Translations under genes and position numbers: made by a program
NCBI RefSeq assembly: GCF_000702545.1
Contig: NZ_JNIO01000008.1
Location: 1,612,001 to 1,676,000, forward strand
DNA from: Selenomonas sp. AB3002
GTDB lineage: Bacteria; Bacillota; Negativicutes; Selenomonadales; Selenomonadaceae
Length of the DNA: 64,000 nt
Reading direction: 5' to 3'
The notes under the pieces: model-generated
The model's input: the letters and a program-made list of their open reading frames with translations, nothing else
What the model was told of the DNA's origin: nothing
Database searches by the model: none
Shown: one piece after another, positions 7,747 through 15,484 of the stretch
Layout of the letters: every line of letters starts with the position of its first letter
How positions within the stretch are numbered: position 1 is the first letter of the stretch

Positions 7747-8514
7747 TTATGCCGCTGCTCCATAATCATGAAAAGCCTCGCAAGCCCATATACCAAGGGA
7801 CTGCGAGGCTTTTTCGTTGCCGTTTGCTTGTATCAAATACGCTTGTCTTTTGTCAAGCACAGGCACGACTTTGTGATCCTCGAAGACATCATCCGCCCCC
7901 TCAGCCAGCAGGATTTCCACCATGACCTTGATGACATCACGCCCCGTGTAATGGTCACCAGCCTCGGCATTTTCAGAGAAGCGGCGAATCAAATCCTCGA
8001 AGATATAGCCCATCTTAACATTGTCGATAATTGCCGGGTCAAGGTCCACCTCAGAGAAGGACTCCACCACCCGATAGAGGCGGTTATGCTTGTCCATCTT
8101 GACAATTTCCTTCTCGAACTCCAGATTGGCAATGATATTTTTGACATTATCCGAAAAGCCCTGCAGATAAGCCTTGAAATTCTCAGCCAGATTATCCGGG
8201 TCATTCAACAGTTCACAGAGGGACAAACGGCTCTTATTGTAAAAAGCATACCCTGCTGTCTTATAGAGCACCTTATCCGGCACATTCGGCATAGCCGCCA
8301 CCTTATCCAGCACAGCCTGCTTCGTCTGTTCCAGCGCACACTCAAACCGACGGATAATCGTCATGGGGATAATGACATTCTTATATTTGTCGCTCTGATA
8401 GGGGCCACGCAGCTTATTGGCTATAGACCAGATGAGATTGACTTCCTCAGTAACATCCACGGGAGTATCATCCCAGATAACATTCTTCATCTTATTATTT
8501 GCATCTTGTGACAA
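7747..8514 (-). pseudogene. hsdM: Truncated type I restriction-modification methylase (HsdM N-terminal remnant)
   Basis: The first ~200 codons match the HsdM N-terminal helical domain (NLIWSIANKLRGPYQSDKYKNVIIPMTIIRRFE, then GYIFEDLIRRFSENAEAGDHYTGRDVIKVMVEIL). Intact HsdM is about 500 or more residues. Here the frame leaves homology just before the SAM-binding DPACGTGG motif, and the NPPF catalytic motif is absent. The last ~20 codons read through a terminator hairpin, so the 3' end is junk. No hsdS or hsdR is adjacent. The stated start is a TTG; ATG at 8490 is an alternative. It is a non-functional remnant, probably broken when the adjacent AT-rich block arrived. Confidence 0.8.
7771..7814. 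terminator. Bidirectional terminator
   Basis: The arms AAAAGCCTCGCA (7771-7782) and TGCGAGGCTTTT (7802-7813) pair perfectly, with extra CCC/GGG pairing inside, and give T-runs on both strands. It follows the histidine kinase stop by about 40 bases on the plus strand and lies inside the 3' tail of the hsdM remnant. Confidence 0.85.
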
Positions 8515-8577
8515 AATTATTACACATCCTTAAAAAAATTGCCGCCCTTACAGCGGCGACAATTATAACTACAACTC

Positions 8578-8913
8578 CTACTTCACAGGCACAGCCTTCA
8601 ATTCATTTGTAACCGCCCTTGCAATAAAAGCATTCAACGACATTCCCAAAATTTTCGCTGCTACCGTGGCCTGCTGATGAAGCTCTGGCTGGAAGCGAAC
8701 ATTGAATTTCCCCGAATACGGCTTCTCCGGCTCCACACCATCCTGGGCACACCAATCCAAATAATCATCTACAGATTCCTTGAAAGCTGTCTCCAATTCT
8801 TTTACAGAATCACCTTGAAAAGTTATCACCGAACGAGTGTTGATTACCTCTCCCGAAAAAATATGATTCTCTTCATCGTATTCTACTTTTCCGATATACC
8901 CCTTATAGTTCAT
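8578..8913 (-). CDS. hicB: HicB-type antitoxin
   Basis: The 111-residue protein has the HicB partial RNase-H-like fold (YKGYIGKVEYDEENHIFSGEV, then DSVKELETAFKESVDDYLDWC) and a C-terminal ribbon-helix-helix segment (GKFNVRFQPELHQQATVAAKILGMSLNAFIARAV) expected to bind its own operator. The ATG at 8913 is preferred to the in-frame TTG at 8916. It overlaps the hicA 3' end by 11 bases, coupling antitoxin to toxin translation. A GGGGGTGA site lies just upstream. Confidence 0.92.
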   Translation of the reverse strand: MNYKGYIGKVEYDEENHIFSGEVINTRSVITFQGDSVKELETAFKESVDDYLDWCAQDGVEPEKPYSGKFNVRFQPELHQQATVAAKILGMSLNAFIARAVTNELKAVPVK

Positions 8914-9166
8914 CAATCGTCACCCCCGCATTGAGCAAAAATCTGCGCATAGACTTAATAGCCCCCTTGTCGGTTGTATTTTCTGGGTGAGGCCTGTGAA
9001 ACACAGCACGCTCACCATTAAGAAGTATACGAATCCGGGAGCCATTTCCTTCTGTTATTACAGCCCCTGCCGCCACCAGCAGAGCCTCTATATCTGACCA
9101 TTTCACATTTGACCTGACCGGGTCACTGTAAATAGCCTTATACGTCTGTTTATGTTTATTATTCAT
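8903..9166 (-). CDS. hicA: HicA-type mRNA interferase toxin
   Basis: The 87-residue protein belongs to the longer HicA subgroup beginning NNKHKQTYKAIYSDPVRSNVKW. It keeps the double-stranded-RNA-binding-like fold with GNGSRIRILLNGERAVFHRPHPE, whose first histidine is the expected catalytic residue, and the closing MRRFLLNAGV. HicA cleaves mRNA and is neutralised by HicB. Toxin-first order is usual for hic operons. All visible key residues are intact, so the pair looks functional. It sits between the hsdM remnant and recX, a typical accessory-gene position. Confidence 0.92.
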   Translation of the reverse strand: MNNKHKQTYKAIYSDPVRSNVKWSDIEALLVAAGAVITEGNGSRIRILLNGERAVFHRPHPENTTDKGAIKSMRRFLLNAGVTIDEL

Positions 9167-9172
9167 ATCTCA

Positions 9173-9201
9173 ATGGTATCACTTTTTGGTACTTAGGTCA
9201 A
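9173..9201 (-). promoter_or_regulatory. hicAB promoter with overlapping partial repeat
   Basis: On the minus strand TTGACC (9201-9196), a 17-base spacer and TACCAT (9178-9173) end seven bases before the hicA ATG. The spacer and -10 box contain a repeated GTACC/GATACC pair around an A-tract, a plausible HicB-binding site for autorepression. Confidence 0.6.
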
Positions 9202-9207
9202 TGAAAT

Positions 9208-9254
9208 AAAAATATCCCTGTAAGGATAACCAATCCAAAGGCACCCTTACAGGG
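9208..9254 (-). terminator. recX terminator
   Basis: A 10-bp stem CCCTGTAAGG/CCTTACAGGG (9216-9225 and 9245-9254) lies about 15 bases after the recX stop. On the minus strand it is followed by ATATTTTT. Confidence 0.75.
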
Positions 9255-9268
9255 AAACATATCATTAT

Positions 9269-9727
9269 CTATAAATTTTCTTCTTCCGCCTCAGCCGTGA
9301 ATTCTTCCACTGCCTCCCGGCAGACGGAGGTGCCGAAGCCCTGCCTGTAAAGGCTGGCCAGCATCTTCTGCTGGTCAGCGGAGGGCTTGAATTTCAGTCT
9401 CAGGTTCTTCAGGGCCGCCTTCTGTTCACGCTCAAAGGTATCACTGGGCACGCACTGCCTGACCAGGCTGCCCTCGAATCCCCTTTGCTGGAGCTTGAGA
9501 CATATTTGCCGCACTGAGCTGCGGCTTTCGCGGTAGAGGTAGTCAAACTGCCGCTGGCAGGCTTCTTCGTCATTGAGGTAATGCTTTTCGTGAAGCCTCG
9601 CCATGGCGGCGTCGATTTCTTCCTCCTCATAGCCCTTGCGGGCGAGCTTTTCCCGCAGGCGCCTTTCGCTCTGTTCCTGACGGGCCAGCAGATCCACCGC
9701 ATACATGAGGGCGGTTTTCTTATTCAT
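9269..9727 (-). CDS. recX: Regulatory protein RecX
   Basis: The 152-residue protein shows the RecX three-helix repeat pattern ([28 protein letters not shown], then a second repeat with [12 protein letters not shown] and a third with [23 protein letters not shown]). RecX binds RecA filaments and limits their activity. The ATG at 9727 was chosen because it overlaps the recA stop (ATGAATAA), a classical coupled arrangement; the longer frame to 9745 would only extend into recA. Same transcript as recA. Confidence 0.9.
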   Translation of the reverse strand: MNKKTALMYAVDLLARQEQSERRLREKLARKGYEEEEIDAAMARLHEKHYLNDEEACQRQFDYLYRESRSSVRQICLKLQQRGFEGSLVRQCVPSDTFEREQKAALKNLRLKFKPSADQQKMLASLYRQGFGTSVCREAVEEFTAEAEEENL

Positions 9728-10832
9728 CCTCAGCTTCAACCTCATCCTCGGCGGACTTCATGGCCTGGGCCACTTCGGTGTTGGCTTCCGTCTGCTGGGA
9801 TTCCATGAGCTTCTGACGGATCTTCTTCTCTATTTCCTCACAGGTCTCGGGATTCTCTGCCAGATACTTCTTGGCATTTTCCTTGCCCTGTCCCACGCGG
9901 GTGCCATTGTAGGAGAACCAGGCGCCGCTCTTGTCGATGATGTCAAGTTCCACGCCCATGTCAACCACGCAGCCCAGACGGGAAACGCCCTCGCCGTACA
10001 TGATATCGAACTCTGCCTGCTTGAAGGGAGGCGCTACCTTGTTCTTCACCACCTTGATGATGGTGTGGCTGCCGATTACATCCTGTCCCTGGGTGATCTT
10101 ATCCTTCTTGCGCACATCCATGCGCACAGAGGAATAGAACTTCAGGGCACGGCCGCCAGTAGTGGTCTCCGGGTTGCCGAACATGACGCCAACCTTTTCA
10201 CGGATCTGGTTGATGAACACCACCACCGTGCGGGACTTGCTGATGATGCCCGTGAGCTTGCGCATGGCCTGGCTCATGAGACGGGCGTGGAGGCCCACGT
10301 GGCTGTCACCCATCTCGCCCTCGATCTCTGCCTTGGGCACCAAAGCTGCCACGGAGTCCACCACGATGATGTCCAGGGCGCCGCTGTGCACCAGGGCGTC
10401 CACGATGTCCAAAGCCTGCTCGCCGGTGTCCGGCTGGGAAATCAGCAGGTCATCGATATTTACTCCCAGCTTCTGGGCATAGATGGGGTCAAGGGCGTGC
10501 TCTGCATCAATGAAAGCCGCGATGCCGCCGTTCTTCTGGGCCTCGGCAATCATGTGCAGGGTGACGGTGGTCTTGCCGGAAGACTCAGGGCCGTAGATTT
10601 CCACAATACGTCCCCGGGGCACGCCGCCTACGCCCAAAGCAATATCCAGGGGCAGGATGCCGGTTGGTATGACTTCCACGTTCATACTGGACTTGGCATC
10701 CCCCAGCCGCATAATGGAGCCCTTGCCGAAATCTTTTTCAATCTGTTTCAGTGCTGAAGCCAGGGCGGCCTTGCGCCCTTCCATGTCGTCCAGGGCGGGC
10801 AGCTCCCTCTGTACTGTCTTTTCCTTTGCCAT
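9720..10832 (-). CDS. recA: Recombinase RecA
   Basis: The 370-residue protein has Walker [10 protein letters not shown] (81-89), the catalytic-glutamate region [10 protein letters not shown], Walker B IIVVDSV, loop 2 [20 protein letters not shown] and an acidic C-terminal tail (EDEVEAEDE). It catalyses homologous strand exchange and stimulates LexA self-cleavage. A GGAG site precedes the ATG. Upstream lie a promoter and a possible SOS box. recX follows with overlap. Length and motifs are normal. Confidence 0.98.
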   Translation of the reverse strand: MAKEKTVQRELPALDDMEGRKAALASALKQIEKDFGKGSIMRLGDAKSSMNVEVIPTGILPLDIALGVGGVPRGRIVEIYGPESSGKTTVTLHMIAEAQKNGGIAAFIDAEHALDPIYAQKLGVNIDDLLISQPDTGEQALDIVDALVHSGALDIIVVDSVAALVPKAEIEGEMGDSHVGLHARLMSQAMRKLTGIISKSRTVVVFINQIREKVGVMFGNPETTTGGRALKFYSSVRMDVRKKDKITQGQDVIGSHTIIKVVKNKVAPPFKQAEFDIMYGEGVSRLGCVVDMGVELDIIDKSGAWFSYNGTRVGQGKENAKKYLAENPETCEEIEKKIRQKLMESQQTEANTEVAQAMKSAEDEVEAEDE

Positions 10833-10858
10833 TAATTTTTCGCTCCTCTCTAGTGAAA

Positions 10859-10876
10859 GGCGGCTAAACAGCCGCC
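10859..10876. terminator. Short hairpin between recA and the upstream gene
   Basis: The 7-bp stem GGCGGCT/AGCCGCC has a four-base loop. T-tracts are short (TTTT on the plus strand, TTT on the minus strand). It lies downstream of the inferred recA transcription start, so it is either part of the recA 5' leader or a weak terminator of the two-TM gene upstream. Confidence 0.5.
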
Positions 10877-10880
10877 TTTT

Positions 10881-10894
10881 CGAACCTATATTCT
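10881..10894. promoter_or_regulatory. Possible SOS (LexA/DinR) box of recA
   Basis: CGAAC-CTAT-ATTCT compares with the Gram-positive SOS consensus CGAAC-N4-GTTCG: one half is exact and the other degenerate. It sits directly downstream of the inferred -10 box, where a repressor would block transcription. The call rests on position as much as on sequence. Confidence 0.4.
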
Positions 10895-10924
10895 ATTTTA
10901 CACTATATCTACCGGTTTTGCCAA
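10895..10924 (-). promoter_or_regulatory. recA promoter
   Basis: On the minus strand TTGGCA (10924-10919) and TAAAAT (10900-10895) are separated by 18 bases, about 65 bases upstream of the recA start. An alternative TATAGT lies closer to the -35 but with poor spacing. Confidence 0.5.
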
Positions 10925-10949
10925 CCATTAACAGCAAAATAAGATGGCT

Positions 10950-11777
10950 TCACAACCCCCGAACGTCTGTCACGATGCCATTTTTCGTATAGACATAGAT
11001 ATTACGGCTGTTGTGCCGGAAGACATACTGCTTGGGCTCGTCCTTGTCCATACCTTCATTGACGTACACAGGCTGGCCGAAAGCCGGCACCAGCTTGCTC
11101 TCCGGGTCGCCTTTGGCAATCAGTCCGTACTCACCCTGCTCCATCTTTTCCTTATGCTCAGCCATATCCCTGGCATCCTGCTGGGACTTCTTGTCCCCTT
11201 CCGATTTCATGGCCAGGATCATATTGCGCACAGGCAGGATCTTTTCCGCCAGTGTCCCGGCGTACTGGGCAGGAATAGCCAGGGCTGCTTCCACCAGTGG
11301 GCCGTCCTGGGCTACCACACGGCTGCTCAGCCCTTCCTCATGGCGGGAAACAGCCAACAGCAGTTTCGTATAGGAGAGCAGTACCGGCACATCCGGATAC
11401 TTCTCCACCAGGATATCGGCCATGTGTCCGTTGCCGTCAATGGCCTCCAAATCCTGCTGGGCTGCCTTGAGGCTCCTTATGTCCGCATTCTGCAGGGAGA
11501 CCGCCCGCAGAAGCACCACGGCTTCCTGATAGCTGGTCTCTGCCTGCTCCAGCGTGCTGCTCTCGTAGGAGCTGACCTGGGCTTCTACCGCCTGCTGGCT
11601 GGAGTCACGGAACATGCAGACTCCGTAGCTTCCCACAGCTACCAAAATAGCCACCATCAAAATCAGCACAGTCCCCGCCTTGCGCCTTCCCCGGCGCACA
11701 AACGACACTGCCATGACCAGAACTGCCAGCAGGAGCAACACCAGAATGCCCCCTGCTGCATATATAAGGTCTGACAT
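10950..11777 (-). CDS. Unknown protein with two N-terminal membrane helices
   Basis: The 275-residue protein is not recognised. It has two hydrophobic helices (about 5-27 and 38-57) flanking a basic loop RRGRRKAG, then a helical, glutamine- and glutamate-rich region to about 215. The end has a compact domain with AFGQPVYVNEGM and QYVFRHNSRNIYVYTKNGIVTDVRG. That tail recalls small outer-membrane-assembly (SmpA/OmlA) or stress domains in which a Y-x-F line precedes an exposed hairpin; this is weak. It is monocistronic, between truA and recA, and has a GGGGGA ribosome site. Confidence 0.65.
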   Translation of the reverse strand: MSDLIYAAGGILVLLLLAVLVMAVSFVRRGRRKAGTVLILMVAILVAVGSYGVCMFRDSSQQAVEAQVSSYESSTLEQAETSYQEAVVLLRAVSLQNADIRSLKAAQQDLEAIDGNGHMADILVEKYPDVPVLLSYTKLLLAVSRHEEGLSSRVVAQDGPLVEAALAIPAQYAGTLAEKILPVRNMILAMKSEGDKKSQQDARDMAEHKEKMEQGEYGLIAKGDPESKLVPAFGQPVYVNEGMDKDEPKQYVFRHNSRNIYVYTKNGIVTDVRGL

Positions 11778-11902
11778 ATAATTCCCCCATTTACTTATAC
11801 ATACCTTCTGTCCAAAAAGAAAATTCCTACTTTATAATGAAATTTCCTTTCAATACCATTTAAAATATACCATAAAATCATCTTTCATGTCCAATCCAAT
11901 AA

Positions 11903-11920
11903 GGGGGAGCTGCCTCCCCC
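11903..11920 (-). terminator. truA terminator (weak)
   Basis: The GGGGGAG/CTCCCCC stem with a four-base loop lies just past the truA stop on the minus strand and is followed by TTATT. The stem is strong and the T-tract poor. Confidence 0.5.
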
Positions 11921-11925
11921 TGCTG

Positions 11926-12702
11926 TCAATATTCCACCTCATAAAGGTACAGCCCACAGGCCGGAGCCGTGGGGCTGGCCTTGCCGCGGTCATGGGCTTC
12001 AAGGATTTCCCCGAAACGCCGGGGCGTGATCCTCCCCTTGCCCACATCCACCACCGTGCCCACGATATTGCGCACCATGTGGTAGAGGAAGCCGTTGCCA
12101 TGAATGACAAATTCCAGCATCTCCCCCTCGCGTTCTTCAATATCCGCCCGGTAAAGGGTACGCACCGGGCTCATGGGAGCGCCGCCAGCTGCCCGGAAGG
12201 AACTGAAATCATGGGTCCCCAGAAGCATGGAGAGGGCCTCCCTCATGGCAGGAAGGTCAAGGGAACGGTTCACATACCAGGCGTAGCGGTCAGTGAAGGG
12301 ATTCCTCACCGCCCCCTGCTGCACCCGGTAGAGGTAGGTCTTGGACTTGGCGCTGTGCCGGGCAGAGAAGTCATAGCCCCCTTCCCAGGCCTCCACCACC
12401 GTGATATCTTCCGGCAGCAGGCTATTGGCGGCCTGCACGATCCTCTCCGTGGGAATCCTGCCGTTGGTGAAGAAGTTCACCACCTGGCCGTAGGCGTGCA
12501 CCCCTGCATCCGTACGGCCGGCTGCCGCCATCTCTATGGAATCGCCGAACATCTTGCCCAGCTGCTTTTCCAGCACATTCTGCACCGCCACCACTGGAGG
12601 ACTCTGGCGCTGGAAACCGTGGTACCTGGTGCCGTCATAAGCCACCTTCAGGCAGATATTGCGGCTCCTTTGCTTCATTTCCTCTTTATGCTCGCGTTTC
12701 AA
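11926..12702 (-). CDS. truA: tRNA pseudouridine synthase A (TruA)
   Basis: The 258-residue enzyme converts uridines 38-40 of tRNA anticodon arms to pseudouridine. The catalytic aspartate is in AAGRTDAGVHAYGQV. The start VAYDGTRYHGFQRQ, SLLPEDITV and the C-terminal MVRNIVGTVVDVGKGRI are family signatures. The frame begins with TTG at 12702 (AGGAG 14 bases upstream); ATG at 12678 is equally possible because homologous sequence begins only at NICLKVAYDG. It stands alone between two terminators. Confidence 0.95.
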   Translation of the reverse strand: MKREHKEEMKQRSRNICLKVAYDGTRYHGFQRQSPPVVAVQNVLEKQLGKMFGDSIEMAAAGRTDAGVHAYGQVVNFFTNGRIPTERIVQAANSLLPEDITVVEAWEGGYDFSARHSAKSKTYLYRVQQGAVRNPFTDRYAWYVNRSLDLPAMREALSMLLGTHDFSSFRAAGGAPMSPVRTLYRADIEEREGEMLEFVIHGNGFLYHMVRNIVGTVVDVGKGRITPRRFGEILEAHDRGKASPTAPACGLYLYEVEY

Positions 12703-12736
12703 TTTGCTTTTTCACTGCTCCTGCATTCTTACTTAC

Positions 12737-12766
12737 AAAAAAAATCAAGACGGAGCATCTGCTCCG
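12737..12766 (-). terminator. Terminator of the metal-binding lipoprotein gene
   Basis: On the minus strand a CGGAGCA/TGCTCCG stem is followed by TCTTGA and eight Ts. It lies about 27 bases after the stop codon. Confidence 0.8.
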
Positions 12767-12792
12767 CCTCTGATTCTAAACTATGGCTTCTC

Positions 12793-13701
12793 TTATTGCA
12801 AGGCTTCCTTCAGCACCTTCATGTTTTCCCTCATGGTATTGAGGTAGGCATCCTTTGCTTCCGGCTTCGCCTCTCCTGTCACCACCGGGTCCAGCTGATA
12901 GAGCTTCGCTCCCGTTTCCCGGGCAATAGTCTCTGCTGCCACAGGAGAATACTGGGGCTCTGCAAAGAGGACTTTCACCGGCAGAGCCTTCACCTGTGCA
13001 ATGAGTTCCTCCAGTTCCTTGGGAGATGGCTCCGTGCCCGGCTCCCGCTCCACCACGCTGACTATGTTCAGCCTGAACTCCTTGGCCAGGTAGGGGAAAG
13101 CTTCATGGAAGGTCACGATATCCTTGTTGGGCAAATTATCCAGCTCTCCGTGCATTTCTTCACGCAGGTTCATCAGTTTCTCCACGTAAGCCATGGCATT
13201 ATCCCTATACTGCTTTTCATGGGCAGGGTCAGCCTCACAGAGCTGGCTTGTAATGGCCTTCACCTGCTCAATGGCGTAGGTCACGGACAGCCACACATGG
13301 GGATTTTCCTCATCCCCGTCTTTCAGGAAATTGATCTTGTCGCTCTTGGAGGCATCGATGATCTTAAGATTCTTCTGCTGGGAGGTGACCTTGTCCAGGA
13401 AGCTCTCCATGCCCCCTCCGTTCACCACAAAAGCATCAGCGCTTTCCAAAGTCTTCAGATCCTCGGTGGTGAGCTGGTAGTCGTGCAGGCAGCCGGTCTG
13501 AGGCTTGGTCATGTTCACCACCTTAACACCTTCCACCCCGTCAGTGATGTTCAGCACATCAATATACATAGGGTAAAAAGAAGTGACAATCACAAACTCC
13601 CCGTCCTTGCTCCCTTTCTGGGCCTCTTGCCCTCCGCAGCCCGCAGCCAGCAGGGAAAGCATCACCATCATGGCGCACAGTACATACTTAAATCTTTTCA
13701 A
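12793..13701 (-). CDS. Zinc/manganese ABC transporter substrate-binding lipoprotein (ZnuA/TroA family)
   Basis: The 302-residue lipoprotein has a signal peptide ending in the lipobox LAAGC (Cys22). Expected metal ligands are visible: His in GCLHDYQLT, His in NPHVW, His in FHEAFPYLAKEF, and an acidic residue near LFAEPQY. There is no long histidine-rich loop, so zinc or manganese cannot be decided. The start is TTG at 13701, with AGGAG seven bases upstream; the longer frame to 13797 lacks a ribosome site. No permease or ATPase gene is next to it, which is unusual for a transporter component. A stem-loop precedes the gene and a terminator follows. Confidence 0.88.
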   Translation of the reverse strand: MKRFKYVLCAMMVMLSLLAAGCGGQEAQKGSKDGEFVIVTSFYPMYIDVLNITDGVEGVKVVNMTKPQTGCLHDYQLTTEDLKTLESADAFVVNGGGMESFLDKVTSQQKNLKIIDASKSDKINFLKDGDEENPHVWLSVTYAIEQVKAITSQLCEADPAHEKQYRDNAMAYVEKLMNLREEMHGELDNLPNKDIVTFHEAFPYLAKEFRLNIVSVVEREPGTEPSPKELEELIAQVKALPVKVLFAEPQYSPVAAETIARETGAKLYQLDPVVTGEAKPEAKDAYLNTMRENMKVLKEALQ

Positions 13702-13734
13702 ATGAATACTCCTTCCTACGTTCTTCCCATACAA

Positions 13735-13779
13735 AGAGGACGCTGATATCGCACCAAAGCACTGATATCGGCGTCCTCT
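13735..13779 (-). terminator. Large stem-loop between rng and the lipoprotein gene
   Basis: AGAGGACGC and GCGTCCTCT pair perfectly, and GATATC blocks inside extend the stem with a single mismatch. On the minus strand it is followed by TTTGT. It may end the rng transcript or serve as a leader structure for the lipoprotein gene, which starts 34 bases later. The T-tract is weak. Confidence 0.5.
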
Positions 13780-13859
13780 GCTTATTCCCAAATACAATAC
13801 ATCAGGCCTCTCAAAAGACCTACACTATCAGTATAGCAAACCTGTCAAGAGGTGAAATT

Positions 13860-15320
13860 TCAGTCAGGGCTGGTCTGGGTAATGGTATAGCTTTCCGGGT
13901 GGAAGTCCGGGCGGGCAATGACCTTGAGGTCAAAGGCAAACTCTGCTGCCAGGTTCATGAGCAGCTGGTTGGCCCCCAGTTCGTCAGCCACGCTGTCATG
14001 TACTTCTATGTCATAGCCGTCCACCGCATGGCACTTCTTCTCCAGCCGCCGTATATCCCGGCTGATGCGGATGCTGACAGTCTCGGGAGACTCCACCCGC
14101 CCCCTGCCGTGGCAGACGGGACACTCGGCGTAGATAAGTGTCTCCAGATTGGTGCGTGACTTCTTCCTGGTGATTTCCACCAGACCAAGACTGGTAATGT
14201 CCACAATGGTCATCTTCGTGCGGTCTTTGGCCGTAAGCTCCCGCAGTCTCTGCAGGAGGCTTTCCTTCTGCTCGGCCGCATCCATGTCGATGAAGTCCAC
14301 GATGATGATGCCGCCGATGTCCCGCAGGCGGATCTGCTTCATGATTTCCGCCGCCGCCTCCAGATTCATCTGATAGACGGTATCCGAAAGATTGGAGCGG
14401 CCCACGAAGCTGCCGGTGTTCACATCGATAACGGTGAGCGCCTCGGTCTTGTCTATGACCAGAAAGCCCCCGTTCTTCAGCTCCACCTGCCGGTCTCCCA
14501 GCTTCTCCAGCTCCCTTTCCACCTGATATTCCTTGAAAAGGGGGCGCTTGCCCTCGTAATACTTCACCCGGTCAGCCAGCTCCGGGGTCAGGGCCTCAGC
14601 CAGTTCCTTCACCCTGAGGTAGGCCTGGCGGTCATCTACTACCAAAGCGGAGATATCCTCCGTCAGCTGGTCTCTCACCCAGCGGATCAGCAGGTCTGCG
14701 TCACGGTAGAGCAGAGCTCCCTTGCGCTGTCCCTTGAGCTTGAAGCGGGCCAGGATGGAGTTCCAGATGCGGAGCTGGGCTTCGGCATCAGCTTTCAGCT
14801 CCTCTTCACTGGCCCCTGCCGCCGCCGTGCGGATGATGAGGCCCATGCCCTCAGGGCAGATACGCCCTGCAATATCATGCAGCCTGCTCCGCTCGCCTTC
14901 ATCTGTGATCCTGCGGGAAAGGCCGATATAGGCTGCCGTGGGCATCAGCACCAGCATCCTGCCGGGCAGGGAAATGTGCATGGTAGCCCTTGGACCCTTG
15001 GTGCCCACGGCGTCTTTCACAATCTGCACTGGCAGTATCTGTCCGATATGGATTTTCTGGTGGGGCAGCTGGCGGGCCTCCCCCTCGCCGTAGGGCAGGC
15101 CGTCACCTATGTAGAGGAAGGCGTTTTTCTCTCCTCCGATATCCACAAAGGCCGCCTGCATCCCCGGCAGCACGTTCTGCACCTGCCCCCGGTAGATGTT
15201 GCCCACCAGGTGGGCCTGGCTTGCCCGTTCAAATTCCACCATCTCCAGTTCGCCGTCGGCGTCACTTACCATGGCCAGCCGGGTTTCCTCCGGCACCACA
15301 TTAGCCAGGATGGTCTTCAT
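13860..15320 (-). CDS. rng: Ribonuclease G/E family endoribonuclease
   Basis: The 486-residue protein has an N-terminal S1-type RNA-binding segment (GNIYRGQVQNVLPGMQAAFVDIG), the catalytic magnesium site in the region DVNTGSFVG and GGIIIVDFIDM, and the zinc-link motif CPVCHGRGRV. It takes part in mRNA decay and 16S rRNA 5' processing. It is short like RNase G and lacks the long C-terminal scaffold of RNase E. A GGAGG site precedes the ATG. rng at the end of the mre-min-rod block is a common arrangement; here a 130-bp inverted-repeat element separates it from the upstream gene. Confidence 0.95.
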   Translation of the reverse strand: MKTILANVVPEETRLAMVSDADGELEMVEFERASQAHLVGNIYRGQVQNVLPGMQAAFVDIGGEKNAFLYIGDGLPYGEGEARQLPHQKIHIGQILPVQIVKDAVGTKGPRATMHISLPGRMLVLMPTAAYIGLSRRITDEGERSRLHDIAGRICPEGMGLIIRTAAAGASEEELKADAEAQLRIWNSILARFKLKGQRKGALLYRDADLLIRWVRDQLTEDISALVVDDRQAYLRVKELAEALTPELADRVKYYEGKRPLFKEYQVERELEKLGDRQVELKNGGFLVIDKTEALTVIDVNTGSFVGRSNLSDTVYQMNLEAAAEIMKQIRLRDIGGIIIVDFIDMDAAEQKESLLQRLRELTAKDRTKMTIVDITSLGLVEITRKKSRTNLETLIYAECPVCHGRGRVESPETVSIRISRDIRRLEKKCHAVDGYDIEVHDSVADELGANQLLMNLAAEFAFDLKVIARPDFHPESYTITQTSPD

Positions 15321-15347
15321 TGCTGTACCTCCAAGAGTGTTTTTAAC

Positions 15348-15477
15348 GCCTTCCCCTTGAGGGGAAGGTGGCAGCCCGAAGGGCTGACGGATGAGGTGGC
15401 CTGCTATGCAAAAGTTTCTTCAACGAGACACCTCATCCACCGCCTTCAGCGGTTCCCCTTCCCCTCAAGGGGAAGGC
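15348..15477. mobile_element. 130-bp MITE- or REP-like element with 21-bp terminal inverted repeats
   Basis: The left end (15348-15368) and right end (15457-15477) are perfect 21-bp inverted repeats, and each end is itself a hairpin (CCTTCCCC/GGGGAAGG). A second inverted pair, GATGAGGTG/CACCTCATC, sits inside. The interior has GCAGCCCGAAGGGCTG and no ORF. Such CCTCATCCGTCAGCC-type units are common dispersed elements in Firmicutes genomes. It lies between the radical-SAM gene and rng and would form a strong RNA structure in the joint transcript. Confidence 0.8.
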
Positions 15478-15484
15478 TTTTAGG

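Noticed and set aside
7768-8511. 247-codon plus-strand frame over the hsdM remnant
   Set aside because: It is the antisense shadow of the HsdM homology.
11887-13746. 619-codon open frame on the plus strand
   Set aside because: It spans truA, a terminator and the lipoprotein gene in antisense and resembles no family.
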